A program made the translations under genes and the position numbers. 64,000 nucleotides of DNA from NCBI GenBank assembly GCA_963714145.1, contig OY970235.1, forward strand, positions 1,860,001 to 1,924,000, read 5' to 3'. Shown piece by piece: positions 21,001-23,640 of this stretch. Origin of the DNA: JBBWZH01 sp035544115. Its GTDB lineage: Bacteria > Actinomycetota > Actinomycetes > Mycobacteriales > CADCTP01. Numbering within the stretch: the first letter of the stretch is position 1; each line of letters starts with the position of its first letter. Below the pieces are notes generated by a model that searched no databases, had not been told where the DNA came from, and saw nothing but the letters and a program-made list of their open reading frames with translations.

Positions 21001-23529
21001 GACCTGACGGGTGAGCTGACGACCGTGCTCGAACGGCACCGCGACACCCTGATCCCGCGAATGCAGGAGTTCGAGCAGACCATTCAGGCCGGCCGCAGCA
21101 GCGGCAACCAGGCCCGCCTCACCTGGCTCCGCGAGTGGGCCGACGCCGCCGCTCGCCCCGAGATCCTCGCCCGGCTCGACGAGACCGAACGCGATGTGCA
21201 ACAGGTCGGGGGCGTGCCGGGGGAGGTGTCGGGGCTCTGGCTCGGCGAGCCGAACCTCGAACACCTCGCGTCCCAATACCAAGCCACGAGCAGCGCCGCC
21301 GACGCATTCGACGCGCAGCGCACCGCGATGGACGCGGCCGAGCAAGCGCTCACGCAGGATCACGACGAACTCCGACCACCGACGCAGGAGGAAGCCGACC
21401 GGCTCCGGACCCAGCTCACGTCCCTGCAGCGGCAGGCCGATCAGCTCGATGGTCGCGGGCCGCAGACCGAGCAGCGAGCTGCGGAGGCCGGTCGCTGGCT
21501 GTACACCGCCGAACGCGCCGGGGCCGCCGTCTCCGAGCAGCGCCAGCGGTTGGACACGGCGACGCAGCGACGCACGGACGCCCGAGCGCAGCTCAGTACG
21601 CTGACCCAGGCGATCGGTCCGGCCGCCTGGCGGTACGGTCTCCGTGACATCGCCGCTGCCCATGCGGCGCTCAGCGCACATGTCACGGCAGAGCAGGCCT
21701 GGCAGCAGGTCGTCACCGAAGTGGCCCAGCAGACTCCGAGACAATTCGCACCTCCAGCACTGGGTCAGCGGATCCGTGACCTGCGCACCGAGTACGCCGA
21801 GCTCGACGGCCCGGACGGTCCGGAGGCGCGGGCGGCAGCACTGGACTCGGCGCTGACCCGCGTCGGCTGGGAGGGCACTGACGTCGATGTCCTGCGGCGG
21901 GAGCTGCAAAGCGTGCGTTCCGCCCACCCGCTGCCACGTCCGTCCCAGGCGGCCATTACGCGGGATCCGGTCGGGATGCGGCTCGGCCCAGCGGACGAGG
22001 TCGAACGGTCACTGCTGGCAGCGATCGAACCCCGGAGGGTCTACCGCACGGCGCTCACCGAGTTGCTCGACCGCGCCAGGGCGTTGCTGGGTGAGGACGT
22101 CGTGCCAACGACCCCGCTGCCGACCGGCGGGGCGGAGCCGCCGATCCAGCCGAACGTGGTCGTCACGGAGTACCATCTCGGCCGACCCGAGGGTGTGGCG
22201 GATCCGCCGTTCCGCCGGCACGACGAGCTACAAGTCGAGGAGCGGGACACCCCGGCGGAGGGGGACGCCGTCGCCTTTCCCGAGGCTCGGGCGACGGAGA
22301 ATGTCGTACTCGACGAGCACCCTCCGTTGCGGGTGTCCAGCGACGGCACACTGGCGGTCAACGACCTCGGTGGGCCGCAGGAGTTCTACGCCACGCCGGC
22401 CGTGATCAGCCACGGGAACGCGGCGTTGCGGCAGGCGAGCAGCCAGGTGACGCTGATGCCGCACCCTGAGCACACCGTCACCCTGGACGGGCCCACCGGT
22501 CCGGTGACGCTGGTCCGGGTCACGCCGGTATTCGCCGATCGGCCACCGATGGACCCGTGTCGCGAGTTCGCCAGCGCAGTCATGGGCCGCCAGGCGGGGC
22601 TTGTCGTCTTCCGCTCTCCGGGTGCCGACAGACCGCCCGTGCTGGCCGGCATCAACGCCGACGACGGCCTCGAGATCACCGGCATGCAGCATCTGGCCCG
22701 GGCGATCGCCGACATCGTGGACGGCACCGCGTTGGACCTCTCCCAGACCAACCCGGAGTGGGCCGCGGCCGCTGCCTCCAGCGACCCGAGGGAGATCGGT
22801 GGAATCGACACCACCGTGCTGGTCGGCCAGCAGTACGGCAGCGCCCTGAACGTGGCGGAGGGCAACACTCAGCGGCGGGACCGGGCAAGCGAGGTCGCTC
22901 GCCAGATCGGCGTGAACGAGGATGCCTGGGCCTTGCCGGGCGAAGCGTACGTCTCGAACACGATCGCGGCCGCCGATCTCGATGGTCAGATGGTGCTGAC
23001 GAACTACGCGCGGGCCGGCGAGTCGCACCCCGATCTGTGGGGCTACAGCTTCGCTGCGGTGGTGGCCGTCAGCGAGAACGGCCAGGCCACGGTGACGGTC
23101 GAGAACTTTGCCCGGGCGGGACAGCGCGACCGTGCGCTACGCGAAGCGATCGAGCAGCTTGTTGCGCCGTCACGGCGGACGGCTCGACGCGCTCCGCTCG
23201 GAACTCGCCCGGCTCGGCGGCCCGGGCGCCGAGCCGCGGCTGAGACTTGTCGACGCGCTCATCGCGATCGAGCGGCAGCGCATTCCGCAGCCGGCCCTGC
23301 TCGAACCCGGCTCAACCGTCGCCGCGGCCGAACGCGCACAGCAACGCGCCGACCGCCTCACCGAAGCGCACGAAGAACCGCTACTCGCCGCCGCCGAGCA
23401 GTTGCGGCAGATCGCATACCTGGAACAGCAATTGCCCCACCCACGGGACGTCTGGCACGCGCGCATGTACAGCCGCTACCCCGGCCAGACCTTCCACGAC
23501 AACAGGGCACGGCTGGAACCAACCGATGA
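1..23529 (+). CDS. Giant multidomain protein (lonely-Cys/OTU/macro), 5'-partial, frameshifted near its 3' end
   Basis: The frame is open from base 1, so the gene starts left of the window; the TTG at 34 is not a credible start. Residue numbers here count from the codon at 34. In order: degenerate alpha/beta modules (about 1-2000, Pro-rich linker at about 1900-2000), a Cys module (about 2400-2590), a helical SD-repeat array (about 2890-3730), a second Cys module (about 3870-4010), OTU-like (about 4110-4300), macro-like (about 4466-4672), beta-rich repeats (about 4790-6700) and coiled coil (about 6745-7360). Sense coding ends near 23160: the last roughly 120 codons are Arg-rich out-of-frame reading, while frame 2 continues the protein to 26425. 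Repaired length is at least 8,796 residues. Proteins of this kind are known in actinomycetes (often called lonely Cys domain proteins) but their function is unknown. It abuts an ESX locus, suggesting a secreted or toxin-like role (inference). Confidence 0.85.
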   Translation, partial: SGNPADEADPELWWYPEEQEPPDTPAPPVIVAVLTGLHLDEHGDLVGAGDVADALSAQDPAPDLVLVDLQVPASEADRLQGAIGRLADDLGVRIGAPEAGQTVRIDPDLGPVAWHESTDGGGRPGRWAFTGGDRAVSTDPDGQALPIDPGENQSPWQIRFTRPAAPGLGLDMVSGTPSFGELHDAVRPAPRTAVFDLPVGSDGRVQLLYRDGVARPLGPHTLIELLRFSSDAIRSVVLLVRPQEGGAGIDEDHLRRLADVVDAEIWFPDAGAAVSVVDGHLQAVPGSGDRNWRMILPSRSEERPPQLVVAADGQLIRDRIVTPFPAGIASRREPRTDHYERLPVFDGLQTWLLNVDDRGAPVFATRTGHSDPADGDLEAYLRQPDAPDLRLVARRTPYLTDLITRLLQDSGADVYLEPPDVQAEFAPLVSDIVVADPQTGARRAWDRFAGQAGHQVPARFATDDDGRLAPTGGPVLRAFAGGVVATAFREFSRIAGTLRGVRARDDVFPLGLSAVAGRLADQSANGEVREWPPADVAATLRAAGLRGQAIALITDRPVNREQVQELADASGSYVYTGLADDLLVMDGDLALLRPANGEHVDWPETAPHGPVPDSAAEPARMATDWLHNRLWPFAEPFAEARPDVPARGMFAGPIPDEQLLALRRIVPPLPGAGQVILPVLDGQPTVTPEDFARWLRAAGWSGEALQILPLDTLGPNVGDWFGALRERLDSESAWLFVASGPWRAVAEPGLDPVGVRVAGSEPWARFGPEAEPPYVSDMFGRLRRPDDPVVVVTEAGLVFAATPEDVQAPSALRRHDGRVVVALPVDDMGELRVPLTDGRRVRPDVNMIDATIRRYLIGASQALPPARVVVLHTEPVPVTNHWSFFMSADGLVRDSGTWVAVFPTEGGWTEIDGSRELVVRGPAPDVPTWQATAANRTLSRRPGTATGGRLWFIDEVLLDRAGPAEAPVLELEVGPDGPAVRLVAGGSLPVAARDTVQVLTGGRPYEGPPLVLAFERRPEAEARLGPWLAEAAEATGHYLVVPAPGHGVIRETGQDRTEYRSVPLSEALPASDAWQLVAPPVLPPGATYIPVVGWDDTGRLVPRPEDPGAVSLPGLAYLAQYRDTVAALPQFLYSWNRSRLPDPLPAIVALLEPSPDGVLISTLPGARAATAAEIAGWLRRRGWQPGQVVQFGWYRPDLAADTAANEWTPQQDRALAADVVRLLGAVGALPTAPLRLHGGAWMVQDMTTGEPRDWVLIDPHGLADHGDGDGPAYRTDPQGRLLPVDDRPAVVLLGDGVASVARATLVAGEYPQLQASRDDGVYNLWLGMGLDGIPTVWTMAAGERAATPDEVLEMITRRTVPAEPDGTDQPPPVWTGQIVRMLVDTPRDEPAYRRFRQWVRQLEELSVPVAGRAMEVYAPERGAGWRMTAAPTRGASRRAPVTRWLADAPEGLPGPEWVQGDREAGVDAGRPPSLIVSVNGMLQEPNHEIVSVIDGGIRLAQTTNWMSPQIRGYPGLLVVDASVAANGAISLAYPAGPVPVGLVPLVRAIAPFLRRGNAIQIAAASSQQFRWGDPLEPAAYFRFAELMQALADALGADVYIPPAGARPVHLSQAETTAAIRDSRPVPWRRLTGPGAGPAAFVTNSSGALVPAAQARFESWEEAWQQGGVRPEDVYAQPFGHGPARGVALLPSRPGEPWVEWSAPGRFVAVVGAERDEVLLWVPRRAAADPLPASGGEEFVDFLGASDDRLRAGLEVRSQRAGELASRLFRPTDRPIDAADAAARQELGRLLGESWQISSALRRRDRPRQEFIRVSPSMLLDVLRRQGYGADVPIVLAGGGLAFDDLVDRIPPATTFPGELARLAGQPVNAPTAPIDWVEAGSQPHPSETEPAPELPLRANAFDSDAPESHPGRWIVFDVEQPPAYEPEETQPPALPPGPAVIQLPPMPSLFSPPQSPLGWVDAPMWPDEPAPAAFAEPAQAGEAGAPGQTAARSPEPDLRQAAGVPPPAYQPPRPVVVSRPGTVLSVPRRMLQWFDELPPALHGQPGALLAVLPVAADGQLGLAFPFGPGPEQTVVAPVPLDLVAAVLGRALADPAVGDDGTSPIQVVPAYLPGVGRQSHGELEASVLAVARQLGRDLRLLPEQPRPGQLVAVDGGLGLVHDVARDGAGFVAALLASRALQRPDSALAHRAGSPAAGLRDWSAAVVREDRAATASPGDPALHRPAAGGSAISAVLGELTGRQLNDLWFWMTDDELLAAGPLVDGEASGRRAALQRLLEGGSPWWWWQLEYTFRRAAHTAMVRVVAELRDGQRGGRLPDLAEMYARGIERPDLRNTPFGEVVPQLLALALRQPITVLEPGRPPQRHGRDADGPPLYLLRIPGEGSPRYAALEVPGRLFADARVFDVLPSQAQIDDGAGRWSADALSEVVRWDESGRSVWFAGADVQTAARFGVEARRFTVGHDEIALHLDGRGGRAYLDGRHVPVAELAAVVAGLPVGFSRVWLLICEAGRGELTGLAAELAARGRPGIGVHLADDQVGITAWGVAVAVTSFVDRDGRLRAAQSSFRESPESGTLVRTYPPTADLAADPGPLALRMGKKKNRARPAAAGAVPAAAVAGPSAAGPASVAGGSGSAVAGAQSELPPWRRESFDLLFGQLAYRFAPWIVEHVVRGHRRRSGELTGLHVWPSDRSPFTVIETLAEVGGIKQVRWGPASEDDSQVTKVSSLFPPGSTTRELLRSALQAFEYARNTAGGMADRRWSGYDHSGRLISGYLHYVAGGRTVISSFWPELVEPSAELRVEHRPAPEPAPARPLETVAASMVDPYSALLERIRTEWAAEPSADDQPATARAELLAGVGAEAVALAAGGRLPADGLTRWLAEVAEAVGAAGGWDQRVELLRSDVLFAGSVRSGLTEEAVAARVAVLGAAAASVETGSLPVEDGLSRLAELLDAVEGTARLADWSPEVLGVQEALAAAGYRRQLAVSDLALAGYRGERGEISDPEQARALEKALEGRIAALDGPGVALLAAAAPGLAATDLQTELFAAVRDIELLIARLPADRPDPDAPEGRDQRGRQYLLRAWIHLIQTDLLAVTSPRPYPDLLIAARLDALRRPARSLLAAGKLELGEYVERAGRHLDGLPAARRAGFDLLVSDVRWAAAVAGDRGLTPVAVLDRVHALIGAVLGGQLPAEDFDVAAEAVLRWLAADTGLAGKLSHHVGILFSDARQRQPVPAGSGIAWLTARLQALTSHGLPLVFDAESAEWLKAKLNELPESAARHAGFTDWIALLRSDAEMAGTRAREVSYEQLHRRIMVLASSGGDVTAVGHITHDEFAARVAAAGSLLRLQQDRKLEPPWRILDADRRRSGRDPSEDGFVGVNKVVIMIHRIFFTLELMRAGLPVRNELVTRIRDAVSELHRFDVDDGSDFGEFSEFNEFGEATGAGVDDRVAWSVDSSDSESGAATVPETGHEPAPSVDSSDRESGAAMVPEIGHEPAPSVDSSDRESGAAMVPGEATAPESDDEPLTIDGETFRTYQDIIELSRVHAPLAGRGEDGAGEDGLYAAYEYLRTHGSRVIGRLSAEHLAHVFPMLQDVTELAAKLEPPADDFDIVLDGVRETAIALLGVVSPANSAPAIYIGQVNTNLSTLLGPGAQLLRSGKLGRRRFEALFRAHVDAATEAGVEERHFAGRTHLMQSDAAYYAPTGQQRLRVRRRVMALQGARQFTEPDPQTGVVDLDMLELIEVRARELRAEPGNSEFDAELDGLLEELRGRALPRAAPPDAPGVNPELHNEDPAPALAGLVRHLEPALRLTTGHDGGVLTIQQLESMIKPQVPKATQRALRQLFTHTQRLAAFDPARTGGHGTGGGLGDAPPVTVLPLEDWLGFVFPGPREDVASAAVAGSTLPLSRNVYVVAGHISADGQRLVVSDGRELTPERAADEITASVGYVDGTPVVLVACRAASVGATGRSFAARLSAAMGTDVLAADMDVWQLTDRRVIATRSGFTADGVPQPEFGPKGRGRGQWLLHSAPAGDGTAVSAPKRLGADLVSALATARVVPAQGGRGQASWTRPAGQLDAPYRWGVNASARRAGASRRSGVGPGPSDLPGAGSGPTYRTGSARDPSEAPGRFLPSEQQLERLTRLGLIPVPAEAGGNCFFESLLSVAADEVAERINAFATDLSVAEGLRDGLHSVTAEELRTPTLETIGLVRRVMSRLFRVDYREHQAWYDAMLWTPEVPGAPVRPDPQGFADQIATFGLWDTAYGDRWTQLAARLFRVSLRLINDDGSVQSLGDVPGRRERFVIRVNFPAGVAHYLATRPYADATDLITEHTPLPAAMGTFRQLVQGFHGLQTRMATRGIQPPAELRVLHNHVQDLIAYVRADPALTASTRGEPSSEDARRRLLLQLAATVDLHEQFAGRLVAWEGTIRPPSPQLPQAPEPAPASAGEAEQRGGVAPAPALPAPPVPVAAVAQLGDLLTTPAGNPISQLDGTTYEVQLPGAAALTPRILISAGDLFEQPTEAIVDLAVDSLQGGGPLSRSIAEQGGRAYLSHREWQIDTAIESALRERSASGRVVGDAITTPSFDIARSGARTITHVIHALAPNVRRPDQRDPRLLHDAVSNALREADANYLGSVSIPQSPATGMPDELVARHTMRALLDTPTGVGEVRLVLPGATRQQALEFADRLLAGANEPRQREPGATDLASTREEEQESADQATQRPLAASRPPLTPLDVAGLPGRGPATPTSPTSLKQPSPVARPTRRAVRFSELDERSAEAARRRVEPAEPVGQDRRGVADEADAGAVFAPPAYTVHGTVGPHTSEPVDARLLTAVRTMVLAQIPGRLHVEVNPTLDSLLNEQTFDAGFRQAVADRLEIVLPTSTGAYVAGVALVLGDWAQVTDPRGRVLDLDRHGNLRRQPGKSEIRVRQVDEFADPVGSSRDYAVNAGLTFGVNPSHGVVGRDPLTSANGTVTEVAPLLDASRGRNATTGVSTARYVKGSSYRAVDFLYDVAAVVSVWKPGAADTGQASLLRGALLVRYAREATRRIRRPDGMTTGIDSAGWSRLTGTAETSTEEIVQRYEELQAARSGTAGAEPEAPFRPPSLEGAIELVEQPEPGVIDIGPVQPQQAPPEDGSPVSAGRATEDNGAEPDRRSSSSEIAEVPPADGSLLGRLRRGRGLPAGGRLPRRGDPQAVPRTSWVEAVTDADAFRQAVFGVLDPALTVPGSESYQALSAFTSVNTLHGGLHRMQFGVLSPVLFARDSLGRLHRDVVLVTAELLDGELDREHQYDDFTRVDTEDVYLSSGGAPVTLTDALNTRGALGVALAKGPKFAAGLSEALGWRRAVSQTRPGPFAGAVQLFKWKFTGEPQSQSAHPVIYRAYSVATGRRQTAQGGAVIRWLWRDAASHPTLADQFDRNPAPRRPPAQPWLPAVRDMHERHEREIAEDRETAERNRRRAAALGPEGQRWAAEQLAAREAARRRDPHRMLLMPETYGGWLPAFSRVSRWGDDVNRVLERTVELILGAFPAYLPGIGLAGEAVAPGQSRLRFGPEWTEGFGNLLALWGALSPEELAGRLHKMVGGGDEIVLRAPRRLAGTEFADRHLVLRLKATFDRREFRYRRSLAGQMEVYYGNSWDLVGSTSRSNSWTVDPLNISFTRNFVATTVGVRGITPSLQPRLSWSHTRTEAAGFGAGGAIGGGSDWMAEFDGAFTFDISLEEVRPHRETPRIPGGFPDLEAGPPQPDADQPGRSAVRSTTVRVPTSVLVTEDLAHEVVAPAAGDPPWNSLGYLESLPLQQIPTGMLYRLPHRSTLGDLAGGQPWTPDPTSGTLAERVPPQGALYVVDTSGVLRHITAALARLGVQSLSAQERIDLLAQVNSLGQRFRDHVNLPRQLWRTRLAWGPRSSTMVEIRVRARLDRIDPIGETDHAYRYLHAAATAQLRRSWATDKIAPSIGLNVPVPVTTNVGGTDVVTPLSFSARLNWSNPRTSQQQTAGTADRVEIDIGRQFWGDLHVEWELEVRLWDGSDPSIPWLAPAEVADPTVQRALSTVAARGLVLMPRHHAVDRGLVASTGHNGAPDPRSYPGAASSRGWEVLAQSTKGGDPWALQRRPEELRPGFRLPPVNALRDGFGHGVVLATPELGELHEAVMTTVHAGYSAELAAAIEGELGKITTLAGTRGLLEDMLGGITVLIPHHQLGVGWLVRMSIRAAVLNPQYAGPKPSPSVVERKNVAAQAHQVDRGASTSMNLTGQASYARNVTLDPDPANRPDPGTLNELDVSAGATGSRTSGHSQSARTEYQESFGLLSITQPERIRLDVEFTVEFEHVWAPLGVLNLASLTLLRGYGALPPVVRMQRGSLLLGFPIQLTRLDPRAAVAEIDDSDDAPTPGGTLKARTVVRRALRAVQAGLDPHPLRRTEYPLIPETLEPGVGLDTVRRGIRLGPTSESEVDLRAEVDLESVAELPRLRAAAKTLLGGSGPVSAILTRLFGDRYRQDPSWQGSTFRQQHRIDTALTHSYLIRNVLSMLHGDGHTVPIPRDGWLWDADGELSIAVDILQVDPIDYDPRTGVTLDQTLTKDFERHATGTGYTRNFSHAVNPAVTVTPRLRDNVESLPTLPSGQLDTRTLGTVGVPFTLSGSRTIGTSSTVTAPRAQLERGDKTTGRDYTRLAANRVIWWFSYRPAMDQPATVVGVQIDDEAVLLWAPRGQVSEILDRLDDIRERPGGSRAWPEVRPAEVSPPEASLPETALETARVRSRPQSFAGRRGSLPPPVDRKAALLSEIERLHEKFEEVPGDQASADEAPRDQESDELPEEIQRERFLLDAVRAAREAGAAEVDRTAEPVVRARTRLNRAAQRLAALRFDDTQRVNGLSDEQLADLEGRLRALDNAATRLTNDLAAVERRLRRTAAPEPIRRDIAQLRQELATLDQERDARGEGRRYLRQALTGAIAAGVDVGDLRADLDDAVDRADDATRQGISARAETSDVDHVDVWSAHQHVPVLREELDALRHLNAEIADLTGELTTVLERHRDTLIPRMQEFEQTIQAGRSSGNQARLTWLREWADAAARPEILARLDETERDVQQVGGVPGEVSGLWLGEPNLEHLASQYQATSSAADAFDAQRTAMDAAEQALTQDHDELRPPTQEEADRLRTQLTSLQRQADQLDGRGPQTEQRAAEAGRWLYTAERAGAAVSEQRQRLDTATQRRTDARAQLSTLTQAIGPAAWRYGLRDIAAAHAALSAHVTAEQAWQQVVTEVAQQTPRQFAPPALGQRIRDLRTEYAELDGPDGPEARAAALDSALTRVGWEGTDVDVLRRELQSVRSAHPLPRPSQAAITRDPVGMRLGPADEVERSLLAAIEPRRVYRTALTELLDRARALLGEDVVPTTPLPTGGAEPPIQPNVVVTEYHLGRPEGVADPPFRRHDELQVEERDTPAEGDAVAFPEARATENVVLDEHPPLRVSSDGTLAVNDLGGPQEFYATPAVISHGNAALRQASSQVTLMPHPEHTVTLDGPTGPVTLVRVTPVFADRPPMDPCREFASAVMGRQAGLVVFRSPGADRPPVLAGINADDGLEITGMQHLARAIADIVDGTALDLSQTNPEWAAAAASSDPREIGGIDTTVLVGQQYGSALNVAEGNTQRRDRASEVARQIGVNEDAWALPGEAYVSNTIAAADLDGQMVLTNYARAGESHPDLWGYSFAAVVAVSENGQATVTVENFARAGQRDRALREAIEQLVAPSRRTARRAPLGTRPARRPGRRAAAETCRRAHRDRAAAHSAAGPARTRLNRRRGRTRTATRRPPHRSARRTATRRRRAVAADRIPGTAIAPPTGRLARAHVQPLPRPDLPRQQGTAGTNR
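34..6000 (+). other. N-terminal degenerate alpha/beta modules of the giant protein
   Basis: About 2,000 residues of diverged modules. Each has a beta strand, a helix ending in a pattern like LADxLGADVYxPPAGA, then a short beta hairpin with a W. Recognisable copies of this signature lie near 262 (GVRIGAPEAGQ), 772 (AEIWFPDAGAA), 1228 (ADVYLEPPD), 1702 (SYVYTGLAD), 3100 (HYLVVPAPGHG), 4780 (ADVYIPPAGA) and 6391. The block ends in a Pro-rich linker at about 5740-6050. No catalytic motif was recognised and the function is unknown. Confidence 0.6.
7200..7790 (+). other. Lonely-Cys (caspase-like?) module 1 of the giant protein
   Basis: A hydrophobic strand ends in LLICEAGRG, with Cys at 7513-7515. 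About 40 residues earlier a strand carries LHLDGRGG, a candidate His partner. The order His-strand, helix, Cys-strand followed by GRG is what clan CD cysteine peptidases show, but catalysis is not proven. The same module recurs at about 25490-26010 and, more diverged, at about 11640-12063. An Ala/Gly-rich linker follows. Confidence 0.6.
8680..11240 (+). repeat. Helical SD-repeat array within the giant protein
   Basis: Diverged helical repeats share the pattern hhLhxSDxxxAG, a short loop, then VxxRVxxL. Asp codons of clear copies start at 8695 (LLRSDVLFAG), 8947 (VSDLALAG), 9256 (LIQTDLLA), 9451 (LLVSDVRWA), 9661 (LFSDARQ), 9862 (LLRSDAEMAG) and about 11073 (LMQSDAAYY). The four from 9256 to 9862 are spaced 65-70 residues apart. 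I do not recognise a named family; the repeats look like all-alpha hairpins that could form a superhelical scaffold. Confidence 0.55.
10339..10545 (+). repeat. Three tandem 69-bp coding repeats (acidic Ser/Asp linker)
   Basis: Units start at 10339, 10408 and 10477, exactly 69 bp apart, and keep the reading frame. Each encodes a 23-residue unit containing SVDSSDRESGAA. Units 2 and 3 are nearly identical and the last is cut short. The acidic unstructured segment follows another acidic stretch of FGEF/FSEF/FNEF steps at 10265-10300. Copy number probably varies between strains. Confidence 0.85.
11640..12063 (+). other. Lonely-Cys-like module 2 of the giant protein
   Basis: The strand YVVAGHISADG (His codon 11728-11730) is followed by a helix and then the strand VVLVACRAASVG (Cys codon 11854-11856). 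His and Cys are 42 residues apart. This His-then-Cys arrangement after hydrophobic strands is typical of caspase/gingipain-type folds. It differs in sequence from modules 1 and 3 but matches them in layout. Confidence 0.6.
12370..12940 (+). other. OTU-like cysteine protease domain in the giant protein
   Basis: GGNCFFESLL contains the candidate nucleophile Cys (codon 12445-12447). The later YGDRWTQLAARLFRVSL segment matches the OTU core helix and strand, and VAHYLAT supplies the candidate catalytic His (codon 12916-12918). The spacing of about 157 residues fits OTU domains. The Asp that usually sits three residues before the Cys (DGNC) is Gly here, so activity is uncertain. OTU proteases cleave ubiquitin-like conjugates in eukaryotes; bacterial copies are often effectors. 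Confidence 0.7.
13430..14050 (+). other. Macro-like (ADP-ribose-binding) domain in the giant protein
   Basis: The segment shows the macro-domain order: ISAGDLFEQPTEAIVDLAV (usual GDI...AIVNAAN), GGGPLSRSI (usual GGGVxxAI), ITHVIHALAP (usual YVIHxVGP), a helix with LLHDAVSNALREA, and SVSIPQSPATGMP (usual SIAFPxISTGxxGxP). The Asn of AIVNAAN is Asp here, so binding or hydrolysis may be altered. Macro domains bind or remove ADP-ribose and derivatives. Pairing with an OTU-like domain in one chain suggests a role at modified targets (inference). Confidence 0.7.
14400..20140 (+). repeat. About six diverged helical-head/beta-barrel-like repeats in the giant protein
   Basis: Repeating units of roughly 300 residues begin near 14400, 15560, 16480, 17480, 18360 and 19340. 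Each has a helical head (for example AYLPGIGLAGEA, later LHKMVGGGDEIVL) and then long amphipathic beta strands rich in Thr/Ser/Gly/Asn (for example SFSARLNWSNPRTS and NFSHAVNPAVTVTP). The strands end in a hydrophobic stretch of the LEFTVEFEH or VIWWFSYRP type. No known family was recognised. The long alternating strands resemble barrel or adhesin-like beta structure. Confidence 0.5.
20260..22110 (+). other. Long coiled-coil region of the giant protein
   Basis: About 600 residues with heptad-like Leu/Ala spacing and very high Glu/Arg/Gln content, for example LAAVERRLRRTA, IAQLRQELATLDQERDA and LREELDALRHLNAEI. Short Pro/Gly breaks occur. It separates the beta-repeat region from the C-terminal domains and may form a stalk or an oligomerisation region. 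Confidence 0.75.
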
Positions 23530-23640
23530 CCCGCCCGAGATCACGAACCCGCTGACTGTCGTGACCCTCGGCGGCGACGCCGTCATCGGGCCGATCGGAC
23601 TACGGTTCGCCGTCGGCACCGCGACCCTCGACCAGACAGA
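22850..23640 (+). other. C-terminal domain that spans the frameshift
   Basis: Frame 1 carries PGEAYVSN, a central LWGYSFAAVVAVSENG and VTVENFARAG up to about 23121. Frame 2 then carries MYSRYPGQTFHDN and ITNPLTVVTL from about 23460. In related bacterial proteins known to me (including ones near extracellular contractile injection systems), a GEAY...W-YHxAxVV...VTLENYAR block is followed by GQSFH...NPLTV in the same chain. The two halves in two frames therefore look like one domain broken by a single-base indel. A segment resembling OmpA-like RA motifs follows (GHGEGTLGLERAEAVQAAL). Confidence 0.6.

Noticed and set aside
23150..23175. Programmed +1 frameshift as the explanation for the giant gene switch
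   Set aside because: CTT-G-TTG is slip-prone, but there is no adjacent stop codon, stem-loop or Shine-Dalgarno-like stimulator; an indel or sequencing error is simpler. Kept only as a possibility.
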